DNA of 64,000 bases from positions 62,001 to 126,000 of the forward strand of contig JBFMFR010000010.1 of assembly GCA_040752025.1 (NCBI GenBank), read 5' to 3'. The notes under the pieces are model-generated. The model saw only the letters and a program-made list of their open reading frames with translations. It was not told the DNA's origin and ran no database searches. Shown in pieces: positions 15,051 to 23,655 of this stretch. Every line of letters starts with the position of its first letter. The stretch's first letter is position 1. A program made the translations under genes and the position numbers. This DNA comes from JBFMFR01 sp040752025. Its GTDB lineage: Bacteria; Chloroflexota; Anaerolineae; Anaerolineales; UBA4823.

Positions 15051-15806
15051 ATGTCTGGTCATTCACACTGGGCCACCATCCGTCGCAAGAAGGAGGGCGC
15101 CGATGCCAAGCGTGGACAGGTTTTCACCAAACTGGCGCGCGAGATCGTGATCGCGGCGCGCGCAGGCGGCGGCGACCCCGGCACCAATATCCATTTGCAG
15201 TACGCCATCGATCGCGCCCGGGCGCAGAACATGCCCAAGGACAATATCGAGCGCGCCATCAAGCGCGGCACGGGCGATTCCAAGGACGGCATTGAAATCG
15301 AAGAGATTACTTACGAAGGTTTCGCCCCGCATGGCGTGGCGCTGATGATCGCCACGATGACCGATAACCGCAACCGTTCGGTAGCCGAGATCCGCCACGT
15401 GCTCAACCGCACAGGCGGCAGCATGGCGGAGGCGGGTGCGGTGGGCTGGCAGTTCAAGCGCATCTCGTTTTTCTCTTTCCCGCTGGGTAAGCACGATCCA
15501 GACGCGATCTTCGAACTGGCGGTGGAAGCTGGCGCCGACGATGTGACTTTCGAGGAAGATACGGCCGAAATCGTCGGGCCGATCGAGGCTTTCAAGGAGA
15601 TCAGCGATCACCTGGCCGCGGCTGGCATCGTCCCGGAGGAGGCCGAACTGCGCTATACGCCCACCAACGAAGTCGAGCTGGAAGACGACCAGACTTTGCA
15701 GGTCTTGAAGGTGATCGACGCGCTGGAGGAGCTGGATGACGTCCAGCAGGTGTTCTCCAACGTGGCGATCTCCGACAGCGTTTGGGCGCAGCTCGAAGAA
15801 GCCTAG
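15051..15806 (+). CDS. yebC: YebC/PmpR family DNA-binding transcriptional regulator / ribosome-rescue-associated factor
   Basis: 251 aa, standard for the TACO1/YebC family. Begins MSGHSHWATIRRKKEGADAKRGQVF, the highly conserved family N terminus (GHSKWxxIxxKKxxxDAKRGK), and continues with NMPKDNIERAIKRGTG and YEGFAPHGVALMI. Family members bind DNA as transcription regulators, and recent work links them to translation of proline-rich stretches. The start is the ATG at 15051 with GTAGGAG upstream rather than the ATG at 15027. A TATAAT at 14950-14955 and a CCAGGGC/GCCCTGG hairpin (14979-14998) lie in the leader. It ends 17 nt before ruvC, a very common yebC-ruvC-ruvA order. Confidence 0.95.
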   Translation: MSGHSHWATIRRKKEGADAKRGQVFTKLAREIVIAARAGGGDPGTNIHLQYAIDRARAQNMPKDNIERAIKRGTGDSKDGIEIEEITYEGFAPHGVALMIATMTDNRNRSVAEIRHVLNRTGGSMAEAGAVGWQFKRISFFSFPLGKHDPDAIFELAVEAGADDVTFEEDTAEIVGPIEAFKEISDHLAAAGIVPEEAELRYTPTNEVELEDDQTLQVLKVIDALEELDDVQQVFSNVAISDSVWAQLEEA

Positions 15807-15823
15807 CCGCGCAGCGCCTCAGG

Positions 15824-16318
15824 ATGTTGGTGATCGGCATCGACCCCGGCACGGCAACCACAGGTTATGGGTTGGTACGTGAAGATGAAGATGGGAGCCT
15901 GGCAGCGGTTGATTTTGGTGTGATCCTCACGCCGGCGGGGCTGCCGATGCCGCAGCGCCTGTTGGAACTGTACCGGCGTTTAACTGAAATCCTGCTTCTC
16001 CACCACCCGCAAAGCGGCGCGGTGGAGAAGTTGTTTTTCCAGCGCAACGTGACCACGGCGATCAGTGTAGGGCAGGGGCGCGGCGTGGTGCTGCTGGCCC
16101 TGGCGCAGGCCGGGCTGGATGTGGAGGAATACACGCCGATGGAGATCAAGCAGGCCGTGGCCGGCTATGGCGGCGCCGACAAGCACCAGGTGCAGCAGAT
16201 GGTGCGGGCGCTGCTGGGTCTGGAGCAGGCGCCCAGCCCGGACGATGCTGCCGACGCCCTGGCGGTGGCAATTTGTCATTTACACAGCGCACAGGCGCGG
16301 CGTTTATTACGTGAGTAG
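15824..16318 (+). CDS. ruvC: Crossover junction endodeoxyribonuclease RuvC
   Basis: 164 aa. Resolves Holliday junctions by paired nicks together with RuvAB. RNase H-like fold motifs: VIGIDPGTATTGYG with the first catalytic Asp, AVEKLFFQRNVTTAISVGQGRG with the catalytic Glu, EIKQAVAGYGGADKHQVQQMV, and the C-terminal DDAADALAVAICH with the last acidic pair. Start at ATG 15824, giving MLVIGIDPG as in the family; the ORF extends upstream but overlaps yebC. The ribosome binding site is weak. ruvA follows 27 nt later; ruvB is not in the window. Confidence 0.95.
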   Translation: MLVIGIDPGTATTGYGLVREDEDGSLAAVDFGVILTPAGLPMPQRLLELYRRLTEILLLHHPQSGAVEKLFFQRNVTTAISVGQGRGVVLLALAQAGLDVEEYTPMEIKQAVAGYGGADKHQVQQMVRALLGLEQAPSPDDAADALAVAICHLHSAQARRLLRE

Positions 16319-16345
16319 CGCCTTAGGCGCAGGGATGGTGGTGCG

Positions 16346-16921
16346 ATGATCGCGAGTGTGAGCGGGCGGGTGCTGGAAGTGCTGCCGGACAGCCTGGTGA
16401 TCGAAGTCGGGGGCGTGGGTTTGCAGGTTTTCGTGCCGGCGGCGCAGCGCGACCAGGTTCGGTCGGGCGAGAGCAAGTTTCTGCACACTTACCTGGTGGT
16501 GCGCCAGGATGCTCTGACGCTGTATGGCTTCGAGACGCGTGAGGAGCGCGAGTTCTTCCTGCTGCTCCTGGGGGTCAATGGGGTTGGCCCGCGCATGGCG
16601 CTGGGGGTGCTTTCGGTGCTCTCGCCGGACGCTATTCGCCGGGCAGTGTTCCACGAGCAGCCCGAGGTCTTCAACCGCGTGCCGGGGGTAGGCAAGAAGA
16701 CTGCCCAAAAGATCCTGCTGCAACTGCAGGATCGTATCCCGGCGGTGCCTGGGCTGGAGCCGATGGCGGCGACCAGCGATGTGGATGTGGAGGTGCTGGC
16801 AGCACTGACCGCCCTGGGTTACAGCGTGGTGGAGGCGCAGGCTGCGCTGCAAGCCATCCCGCGCGATACGCCGCAAGAGGTGGAAGCGCGCCTGCGCGCT
16901 GCCTTGCAATTTTTCACTTAA
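16346..16921 (+). CDS. ruvA: Holliday junction branch migration protein RuvA
   Basis: 191 aa, usual size. RuvA tetramers hold the four-way junction for the RuvB motor. N-terminal OB fold (MIASVSGRVLEVLPDSLVIEVGGVGL...LYGF), then paired helix-hairpin-helix motifs (LLLGVNGVGPRMALGVLSV and VFNRVPGVGKKTAQKILLQL) and a C-terminal three-helix RuvB-binding domain (VEVLAALTALGYSVVEAQAAL). Located just after ruvC and 14 nt before the proC start; likely one transcript with yebC-ruvC-ruvA-proC. Confidence 0.96.
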   Translation: MIASVSGRVLEVLPDSLVIEVGGVGLQVFVPAAQRDQVRSGESKFLHTYLVVRQDALTLYGFETREEREFFLLLLGVNGVGPRMALGVLSVLSPDAIRRAVFHEQPEVFNRVPGVGKKTAQKILLQLQDRIPAVPGLEPMAATSDVDVEVLAALTALGYSVVEAQAALQAIPRDTPQEVEARLRAALQFFT

Positions 16922-16935
16922 TTATGGAGATGGGT

Positions 16936-17799
16936 ATGTTCGAAGATAAGAAGATTGCGTTTATTGGTCCTGGGGCGATGGCAGAAGCGATGATCTATGG
17001 CCTGATCCGGCGCAGCGGGGTGCAGCCGGAGGCGATCCTGGCAGCCGGGCCGCGCACCGAGCGCCTGGAGCAGTTGGGCCAGATGTACGGCATTGCTGGC
17101 GATCTCGACAACGCCGCGGTGGCGCGCCAGGCGGATGTGGTGGTGCTGTCGGTCAAGCCGCAGCGCCTGGATCGGGTGCTGGAAGGCCTGGCAGGTTCGA
17201 TCAAGCCTTCGGCGCTGGTGCTGTCGATCGTAGCGGGCGCTTCGATCGAGAAGATCAGCGCCGGGCTGGGACATCCCCTGGTGGTGCGCTCGATGCCCAA
17301 CACCCCGGCGCAGATCGGGCAGGGCATCACGGTGTGGACCGCCTCCCAGGGCGTGTCTGAAGAGCAGTTGCAGAGCACGCGCCAGATCCTGGGCGCTTTG
17401 GGCGAGGAGGTCTTCGTAGAAGAAGAAAGCTACCTGGACATGGCCACGGCGCTTTCGGGAACCGGACCGGCCTACGTATTCCTGTTCATGGAGGCGATGG
17501 TGGATGCAGGCGTGCACCTGGGCTTCCCCCGGCGCATCGCTGAGCGCCTGGTGGCGCAGACAGTGCGCGGCTCGGTGGATTACTACCAGCAGCGCGAAGA
17601 TCCGGTGCACCTGGCGCGCCTGCGCAACGAAGTGACTTCGCCGGGCGGCACCTCTGCCGCGGCGCTGTATTACCTGGAGAAAGCCGGTTTTCGCACGGCG
17701 ATCTCACGCGCCATCTGGGCCGCTTACGAGCGCTCGCAGGAGCTGGGCAAGGGCGGCAAGAGCCACGTGCCGGAACGGCCGCTGAACAATGGCAATTAA
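16936..17799 (+). CDS. proC: Pyrroline-5-carboxylate reductase
   Basis: 287 aa. Last step of proline synthesis: NADPH reduces pyrroline-5-carboxylate. Rossmann motif KIAFIGPGAMAEAMIYGLI at the N terminus, MPNTPAQIGQGITVW in the middle and the C-terminal signature LRNEVTSPGGTSAAALYYLEKAGFR. I choose the ATG at 16936 over 16924 because GGAG sits 5 nt before it, whereas nothing precedes 16924. Family domain order is complete with no truncation. Probably cotranscribed with ruvA. The 228 bases between it and atpA hold a structured leader candidate. Confidence 0.95.
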   Translation: MFEDKKIAFIGPGAMAEAMIYGLIRRSGVQPEAILAAGPRTERLEQLGQMYGIAGDLDNAAVARQADVVVLSVKPQRLDRVLEGLAGSIKPSALVLSIVAGASIEKISAGLGHPLVVRSMPNTPAQIGQGITVWTASQGVSEEQLQSTRQILGALGEEVFVEEESYLDMATALSGTGPAYVFLFMEAMVDAGVHLGFPRRIAERLVAQTVRGSVDYYQQREDPVHLARLRNEVTSPGGTSAAALYYLEKAGFRTAISRAIWAAYERSQELGKGGKSHVPERPLNNGN

Positions 17800-17841
17800 A
17801 ACTAGACAAGATAGGCGCTTTCAGGTATCATTTGGCCATCT

Positions 17842-17945
17842 TCACGGCAGGGAAGGTTACCCGATGGGTTTCTCTCGACATGCGAAAGAGGGACGAACGT
17901 CAAACCAAGGCGTGCCCGGATATGAATCCTCTATCCGGGCCGTGA
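17842..17945 (+). ncRNA. Candidate structured 5' leader of the atpA operon
   Basis: TCACGGC (17842-17848) and GCCGTGA (17939-17945) close a multibranch fold. Inside are GGTTT (17867-17871) with AAACC (17902-17906), CTCT (17872-17875) with AGAG (17887-17890), a GAC-GAAC-GTC hairpin (17892-17901) and a 9-bp stem GCCCGGATA/TATCCGGGC (17914-17940, its last base shared with the closing stem). I could not match it to a known riboswitch class. The ATP synthase alpha start follows 82 nt later. Covariation is needed to confirm. Confidence 0.4.
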
Positions 17946-18027
17946 TGCGTAAATATGGTGGGGCTATGCAGGTTGCATGGCGCTCCCAGGTGTGAAAGCC
18001 AGCGACAATTTATTTCCCGGAGGCACA

Positions 18028-19689
18028 ATGTCTGACCTGATTAGTCAAATTACCGCCGATCTTCAGAAGCAGATCGAAGCTTTCAAACCAGAGTTGGAAG
18101 TAAGGGATGTGGGTACGGTCATCGAAGCGGGCGATGGCATTGCGCGTGTGCATGGCCTGGCCGACGTACGCGCTCAGGAGTTGGTGCAGTTCGCCAACGG
18201 TGTGAAAGGCATCGCCTTCAACCTGGAGCGGGACAGCGTGGGCGTGATCATTATGGGTGAATATTCCGAGATCTCAGAAGGCATGCAAGTACGTTCAACC
18301 GGGCGCATTGCCTCGGTGCCGGTGGGCCCAGGCCTGATCGGGCGCGTGGTGAACGCCCTGGGCGAGCCGGTGGATGGCAAAGGCCCGATCAAGATCGCCG
18401 CCTACCGCCCGATCGAGCGCATCGCTCCCGGCGTGGTGCAGCGCAAAGATGTGGACGCGCCAGTGCAAACCGGTCTGAAAGCGATCGACTCGATGATCCC
18501 CATCGGGCGCGGGCAGCGTGAGCTGGTCATCGGCGACCGGCAGACGGGCAAGACCGCCATCGCTATTGATACGATTATCAACCAGAAGGGCAAGAACCTG
18601 GCGTGCATCTACGTAGCCATCGGGCAGAAGAAAGCCGCCATCGCCCGCACGGTCGCCATCCTGGAGCGCTACGGAGCGATGGAATACACCACGGTGGTAG
18701 TGGCTGCCGCGGACGAACCGGCCGCTTTGCAGTACATCGCACCCTATGCCGGCTGCGCCATGGGCGAGGAGTTCATGGAGAACGGGCAGGATGCCCTGGT
18801 GATATACGATGACCTGTCCAAGCATGCCTGGGCTTACCGCCAGGTTTCGCTGCTGCTGCGCCGCCCGCCCGGTCGTGAGGCCTATCCTGGCGATCTGTTC
18901 TACCTGCACTCGCGCTTGCTCGAGCGCGCTGCCCGCCTGGCGGACGAATACGTGATCGTATCCAAAGAATATGAAGGCCAGCAGGCTGAAGCGGGCGATG
19001 CCGTGGACGGTAAAGTTTACGGCGGGCCGATTGCTCTGCACGAGGCCGAGCAGGCGCTGAAGGAGATGGAGGACGCCGAGGCGCACAAAGTGCTCAAGCG
19101 GCGCGGCTCGGGCGGCTCCCTGACGGCGCTGCCGATCATCGAGACCCTGCTGGGCGATGTTTCGGCTTATGTGCCCACCAACGTGATTTCGATTACGGAT
19201 GGACAGATCTATTTGGAGAACAACCTGTTCTACGCCGGCATCCGTCCGGCGGTGAACGTGGGCCTGTCGGTGTCACGCGTGGGCGGCGACGCCCAGACCA
19301 AAGCGATGAAGCAGGTAGCCGGCCGCCTGCGCCTGGAGATGGCGGCCTTCCGCGAGCTGGCAGCTTTCGCCCAGTTCGGCTCGGACCTGGATAAAGCCAC
19401 CCAGGCGCAGTTGACGCGTGGACAGCGCTTGCAGGAGATGCTCAAGCAGCCGCAGTACGAGCCGATGTCGCTGGAGAACCAGGTATCGTTGATCTTTGCC
19501 GGCACCAACGGCTACGCCGACAAGGTGCCGTTGGAGCACATGCGCTCCTGGGAAGTTTCGCTGCTGCGCTACCTGGATACTTCACATCCGGAGATTGGCA
19601 AGGATATTACGGAGAAGAATCGCCTGACCGATGAGACTGCCGCCCGGCTGCGCGCCGCGTTGGACGCTTTCACCAGCACCTGGCAGTAA
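18028..19689 (+). CDS. atpA: F1 ATP synthase subunit alpha
   Basis: 553 aa versus about 500-515 in most bacteria. Non-catalytic nucleotide-binding subunit of F1; alternates with beta in the hexamer. P-loop GDRQTGKT at 169-176; SLLLRRPPGREAYPGDLFYLHSRLLERAAR and TDGQIYLENNLF are typical. The extra length is a roughly 40-residue charged insertion (about 310-362, from IVSKEYEGQ to KVLKRRGS), placed just before GGSLTALPIIET, where E. coli has a short loop. Start ATG 18028 with GGAGG 5 nt upstream; the longer ORF has no family homology. First gene of an atpA-G-D-C cluster without a, c, b or delta genes nearby. Confidence 0.97.
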   Translation: MSDLISQITADLQKQIEAFKPELEVRDVGTVIEAGDGIARVHGLADVRAQELVQFANGVKGIAFNLERDSVGVIIMGEYSEISEGMQVRSTGRIASVPVGPGLIGRVVNALGEPVDGKGPIKIAAYRPIERIAPGVVQRKDVDAPVQTGLKAIDSMIPIGRGQRELVIGDRQTGKTAIAIDTIINQKGKNLACIYVAIGQKKAAIARTVAILERYGAMEYTTVVVAAADEPAALQYIAPYAGCAMGEEFMENGQDALVIYDDLSKHAWAYRQVSLLLRRPPGREAYPGDLFYLHSRLLERAARLADEYVIVSKEYEGQQAEAGDAVDGKVYGGPIALHEAEQALKEMEDAEAHKVLKRRGSGGSLTALPIIETLLGDVSAYVPTNVISITDGQIYLENNLFYAGIRPAVNVGLSVSRVGGDAQTKAMKQVAGRLRLEMAAFRELAAFAQFGSDLDKATQAQLTRGQRLQEMLKQPQYEPMSLENQVSLIFAGTNGYADKVPLEHMRSWEVSLLRYLDTSHPEIGKDITEKNRLTDETAARLRAALDAFTSTWQ

Positions 19690-19717
19690 CCCCAGGCGTT
19701 AGACCAAGGATAGAATC

Positions 19718-20620
19718 ATGGCGAATGCAAGAGAAGTACAGCTTCGCATCCGGAGCGTGAAGAACATCGCCCAGGTGACACGCGCATTGCAGGCGGTCAG
19801 CGCCAGCAAGGTGCGCAAGTCGATACAGGCGGTGATGAACACACGTCCCTATGCTACCAAGGCCTGGCAGGTGCTGACGCACATCGCCCGCCAGCCAGGC
19901 AGGAATACGCTGCACCCGCTGCTCACCCGGCGCGAGCAGGTGAACAACGTGCTGGTGGTGCTGGTCAGCGGCGACCGCGGCCTGGCAGGGGCCTACAACA
20001 CCAACATCGTGCGTTTCGTGCTCCAACGCTTCCTTAATTCGCCGGTGCCGGTGCGCTATATCACCGTAGGGCGCAAGGGGCGCGATTTGATGCTGCGCCG
20101 CCGCCAGCAGATCATTGCTGAATTCAGCAACCTGCCGGCCGCGCCGTCTTTCGCCGATGTTTCGGCCATCGGCCGCCTGGCTGTGGAGGAGTTCTTGCAG
20201 GGGCGGGCGGACGAGGTCTACCTGGTCTACACGGATTTCATCAACCTGGTGCGCCAGGTGACCACGATGAAGAAGCTGCTGCCTCTGGAAGTCGATGAGG
20301 GTGAAGATCGCGTAGCTGTTTTCGGGCAGGGCGGCAGCGGCGCTTCGGCGGCCTATATTTACGAGCCGGGGCAGATCGAGATTATGGATGAAATCGTGCC
20401 GCGCTTTACGGCGCTGCAAGTTTACCAGGCGATCATGGAATCGCTGGCCAGCGAGCACGCGGCCCGCATGGTGGCAATGAAGAACGCCACCGACAGCGCC
20501 ACAGCTCTGGCAGGGGCGCTGCAACTGGAATACAACAAGGTTCGCCAGCAGACGATCACCAGCGAAATGCTGGATATCGCCGGCGGCGCAGAAGCGCTGG
20601 CCAAAGAGTTGAATAGATAA
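19718..20620 (+). CDS. atpG: F1 ATP synthase subunit gamma
   Basis: 300 aa. Central rotor shaft of F1. Begins MANAREVQLRIRSVKNIAQVTRALQAVSASKV, the conserved N-terminal coiled-coil helix, contains VLVVLVSGDRGLAGAYNTNI, and ends with the second coiled-coil helix (SEHAARMVAMKNATDSATALAGALQLEYNKVRQQTITSEMLDI). Start is 28 nt after the atpA stop. The initial AREVQLRIRS replaces the more common LREIRRRI, a mild divergence. No truncation. Confidence 0.96.
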   Translation: MANAREVQLRIRSVKNIAQVTRALQAVSASKVRKSIQAVMNTRPYATKAWQVLTHIARQPGRNTLHPLLTRREQVNNVLVVLVSGDRGLAGAYNTNIVRFVLQRFLNSPVPVRYITVGRKGRDLMLRRRQQIIAEFSNLPAAPSFADVSAIGRLAVEEFLQGRADEVYLVYTDFINLVRQVTTMKKLLPLEVDEGEDRVAVFGQGGSGASAAYIYEPGQIEIMDEIVPRFTALQVYQAIMESLASEHAARMVAMKNATDSATALAGALQLEYNKVRQQTITSEMLDIAGGAEALAKELNR

Positions 20621-20713
20621 CTGACGAGGAGCGCTTGATTATAGAACACCCTGATGGTAGCATACCGTGACGGTAAAGGACACCGTTTTGCGACCTAATC
20701 GACGGAGGCGAGA

Positions 20714-22114
20714 ATGGCAAGAGTAAAAGGTAGAGTGGTGCAGGTTTTGGGCGGCGTGGTGGATGTGGAATTCCCTGCCGAGCAGTTACCCGAGATTTTC
20801 GAGGCGATCGAAGTGCCGCGCGAGGGCGCCGCGCCCCTGGTGCTGGAGGTGCAGAAGCACCTGGGCGACAATTGGGTGCGCACGGTGGCTATGGACGCTA
20901 CCGATGGCCTGGCGCGCGGCAAGCCGGCCTACGCCACTGGTGCGCCGATCCTGGTGCCGGTCGGGCCGGAAACCCTGGGGCGCATCTTCAACGTGTTGGG
21001 CCAGCCTGTAGACCGCAAGGGGCCGGTCGAGGCGCGGCTGCATTACCCGATCCACCGCCCTGCACCGCCATTCTCGGAGCAGGCCACCCGCGTGGAGGTC
21101 TTCGAGACCGGCGTCAAAGTCATCGACCTGATTGCGCCTTTCACCAAGGGCGGCAAGACGGGCATCTTCGGCGGTGCGGGCGTGGGCAAGACGGTCATCA
21201 TCATGGAGCTGATCCGCTCGATCGCCATCGAGCACCAGGGCAACTCGGTATTTGCCGGTGTGGGCGAGCGCACGCGTGAAGGCACGCAGTTGTACCGTGA
21301 AATGCTCGAGTCGGGCGTGATCAAGGATACCGTGATGGTCTACGGGCAGATGAACGAGCCCTCGGGCGTGCGCCTGCGCGTGGCGCTTTCGGCGCTGTCG
21401 ATGGCGGAATATTTCCGCGACCAGGGCCGCGACGTGCTGCTGTTCATCGACAATATCTTCCGCTTCAGCATGTCTGGCTCGGAAGTATCGGCGCTGTTGG
21501 GGCGCATGCCTTCTGCAGTGGGTTACCAGCCCACCCTGGCGACCGAGATGGGCGAACTGCAAGAACGGATTACTTCCACCCGCACAGGTTCGATCACTTC
21601 GATGCAGGCGGTGTACGTGCCGGCGGATGATTACTCCGATCCCGCCCCGGTCGCTACCTTCACTCACCTGGATGCGACCATCGCCCTGGAGCGAGCCATT
21701 TCGGAGAAAGGTATTTACCCGGCGGTGGACCCGCTGGCATCGACTTCGCGCATCCTCGACCCGCGCATCGTGGGCGACGAGCACTATAACACGGCGCGCG
21801 AAGTGCAGCGGGTGCTGCAGCGCTACAAGGACTTGCAGGATATTATTGCCATCCTGGGCGTGGATGAGCTGAGCGAAGACGACAAACTGATCGTGTCGCG
21901 CGCCCGCAAGATCGAGCGCTTCTTCTCGCAGCCCTTCTTCGTGGCGGCCCAGTTCACCGGGCGCGACGGGCGCTACGTGCCGCTGCGGGAAACCGTGCGC
22001 GGCTTCCGTGAAATTTTGGATGGCAAGCACGATGACCTGCCTGAAGGCGCTTTCATGATGGTGGGCTCCATTGAGGAAGCTGTGGAACAGGCAGAGCGCA
22101 TGGCCAGGGCCTAG
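20714..22114 (+). CDS. atpD: F1 ATP synthase subunit beta
   Basis: 466 aa, standard. Catalytic subunit of F1. P-loop GGAGVGKT at 153-160, catalytic Glu in VGERTREG, LFIDNIFRF with the Walker B Asp, ALLGRMPSAVGYQPTL and the C-terminal ELSEDDKLIVSRARKIERFFSQPF (DELSEED-like). GGAGG lies 8 nt before the ATG (CGACGGAGGCGAGA). The 93 bases before it, from the atpG stop, show no hairpin. The substrate-side residues all look normal, so an active ATPase/synthase is expected. Confidence 0.98.
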   Translation: MARVKGRVVQVLGGVVDVEFPAEQLPEIFEAIEVPREGAAPLVLEVQKHLGDNWVRTVAMDATDGLARGKPAYATGAPILVPVGPETLGRIFNVLGQPVDRKGPVEARLHYPIHRPAPPFSEQATRVEVFETGVKVIDLIAPFTKGGKTGIFGGAGVGKTVIIMELIRSIAIEHQGNSVFAGVGERTREGTQLYREMLESGVIKDTVMVYGQMNEPSGVRLRVALSALSMAEYFRDQGRDVLLFIDNIFRFSMSGSEVSALLGRMPSAVGYQPTLATEMGELQERITSTRTGSITSMQAVYVPADDYSDPAPVATFTHLDATIALERAISEKGIYPAVDPLASTSRILDPRIVGDEHYNTAREVQRVLQRYKDLQDIIAILGVDELSEDDKLIVSRARKIERFFSQPFFVAAQFTGRDGRYVPLRETVRGFREILDGKHDDLPEGAFMMVGSIEEAVEQAERMARA

Positions 22115-22139
22115 TTGCAGGCCGGCGAGGATAAGGAAA

Positions 22140-22592
22140 ATGCCGATTCGATGTGAGATTGTTTCTCAGGATCGCATGGTTTTTGAAGGCGATGCCGATA
22201 TTGTGATTGTGCCGGGTACAGAGGGCCAAATGGGTATCCTGCCCAACCACGCTCCGCTGCTCTCGACGCTGCAATTTGGCATCCTGACCGTGCGCCGTGA
22301 GGGCCATGAAGAGCATTTCGCCGTGGCGGGCGGCGTGGTCGAGGTGCAGCCGGACCTTGTCACGGTGATGGCGGATGCGGCTGAAAATGTAGCCGAGATC
22401 GACGTGGCGCGAGCCGCGGCGGCCAAAGAACGGGCCGAGGAATTCCTGAGGCAAGGCCCACCGCCTGATACGGATACTTACCTGGCGATGGAAGCGGCTT
22501 TGCGCCGCTCCTACCTGCGCCTGGATGCTGTGCAGCGCTACCGCCGTGAACAGGGGCGGCTGTCAAGTATGCAGCACAGAGATAACGAGTAG
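22140..22592 (+). CDS. atpC: F1 ATP synthase subunit epsilon
   Basis: 150 aa. Connects the gamma shaft to the c-ring and inhibits ATP hydrolysis. N-terminal beta sandwich (MPIRCEIVSQDRMVFEGDADIVIVPGTEGQMGILPNHAPLLSTL) is typical, as is the FAVAGGVVEVQPDLVTVMAD block. The C-terminal helical part is a little longer than usual, with LRRSYLRLDAVQRYRR. Start ATG at 22140 with AAGGAAA; the upstream in-frame ATG at 22071 lies inside atpD. Fourth gene of the operon, 3 nt before the MreB-like gene, so probably cotranscribed with it. Confidence 0.95.
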   Translation: MPIRCEIVSQDRMVFEGDADIVIVPGTEGQMGILPNHAPLLSTLQFGILTVRREGHEEHFAVAGGVVEVQPDLVTVMADAAENVAEIDVARAAAAKERAEEFLRQGPPPDTDTYLAMEAALRRSYLRLDAVQRYRREQGRLSSMQHRDNE

Positions 22593-22595
22593 CTC

Positions 22596-23603
22596 ATGGC
22601 ATTGTTCTCCAAGGAACTGGGAATCGATCTGGGCACGCTCTTCTTACGCGTGGTCGAAGGCGGGCAGGTTGTCTTGCAAGAGCCGACCGTGGCTGCTATC
22701 GTCATCGACGAGCAGAAGATGGTCTCCTGGGGGCAAGAAGCGCAGGACATGCTCGGCAAGGTGCCCGAGTCGTTAGAGGTCACCCGCCCGCTCTCGAACG
22801 GCGTGATTGCCGATTACCAGGTCACCGAGGCGATCCTGGAAGACCTGCTTGGCAAGGTCAGAGGCCCGCTGAGATTGTTCCGCCCGCGCATCATGGTGAC
22901 GGTGCCGTTCGGCGTCACCAGTGTAGAGAGCCGGGCGGTGCACGAGGCGGCGCTGCAGGCGGGCAGCCGTGAGGCGTTTTTGATCCAACAGCCCCTGGCG
23001 GCTGCCCTGGGCGTGGATTTGCCCATCGGCACGCCTTCGGGGAACATGCTGGTTTGCCTGGGCGGCGGTACCACGCAGGCGGCGGTGATGGCCATGTACG
23101 GCATCGTGGCCGCCGACACGCTGCGCGCTGGCGGCATTGCCCTGGACGAGGCCATCGTCACCTACGCCCGTAGGAAATACGGACTGATCATCGGGCAACT
23201 GACCGCCGAGCAGGTCAAGATTCGCATCGGCGCGGCTGTGCCACAAGACGAAGAACAGACGATGGAGATCCAGGGCCAGGATCAGGTGACCGGGCTGCCC
23301 CGCCCGGTGACGCTGACCACAGGCGAGGTGGTAGAGGCGCTGCGCGAACCGTTGGGCAACATTGTGGAAACCGCCCGGCGCGTGCTGGAAAAGACGCCTC
23401 CCGAATTGGTATCGGATATCATCGACCGCGGCGTGGCGCTGACCGGAGGCGGGGCGCTGCTGCGCGGCATCGATAAATTGATGACCAAAGAATTAGGTGT
23501 GCCAGCTTACCTGGTGGACAACCCGACGACTTGCACGGCTGAAGGCGCGGCGCGCGGCCTGAGCATGTACCCGCTCATCCGGCGCAACCTGCCGCCGGTG
23601 TAA
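22596..23603 (+). CDS. MreB-like actin-family protein
   Basis: 335 aa. Actin-fold ATPases of this family organise the wall-synthesis machinery in rod-shaped cells. Phosphate-1 motif LGIDLGTLFLRVV, phosphate-2 region MLVCLGGGTTQAAVMA and the adenosine motif ALTGGGALLRGIDKLM are visible; EPTVAAI and LIQQPLAAALGVDLPIGTPSG also match MreB/Mbl. Divergent points: LRVVEGG in place of the usual TLVYVKGKG, and CLGGGTTQ rather than DIGGGTTE, so the catalytic Glu is replaced by Gln. It may be a paralogue with reduced ATPase activity. Unusual company: directly after atpC. Ends at a strong terminator hairpin. Confidence 0.85.
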   Translation: MALFSKELGIDLGTLFLRVVEGGQVVLQEPTVAAIVIDEQKMVSWGQEAQDMLGKVPESLEVTRPLSNGVIADYQVTEAILEDLLGKVRGPLRLFRPRIMVTVPFGVTSVESRAVHEAALQAGSREAFLIQQPLAAALGVDLPIGTPSGNMLVCLGGGTTQAAVMAMYGIVAADTLRAGGIALDEAIVTYARRKYGLIIGQLTAEQVKIRIGAAVPQDEEQTMEIQGQDQVTGLPRPVTLTTGEVVEALREPLGNIVETARRVLEKTPPELVSDIIDRGVALTGGGALLRGIDKLMTKELGVPAYLVDNPTTCTAEGAARGLSMYPLIRRNLPPV

Positions 23604-23606
23604 ATC

Positions 23607-23655
23607 AACTTGGGATATTTTTGGCGGGTGAAGCCCGCCAAAAATATCCCAAGTT
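23607..23655. terminator. Bidirectional terminator, 22-bp perfect hairpin
   Basis: Arms 23607-23628 and 23634-23655 are exact reverse complements around TGAAG. GGCGGG sits at the stem tip and the arms carry T and A runs (ATATTTTT / AAAAATAT), so it can terminate the atp-mreB operon on + and rex on -. The minus gene's stop codon abuts it. Confidence 0.85.

Noticed and set aside
17842..17945. c-di-GMP-I (GEMM) riboswitch in the atpA leader, because of GAAAGAGGGACG
   Set aside because: The element order is wrong: the GGCAAACC block does not precede the GAAA hairpin and the rest of the consensus is missing.
17863..17994. Small ORF of 43 codons before atpA (MGFSRHAKEG...)
   Set aside because: No ribosome binding site or family; it coincides with the structured leader.
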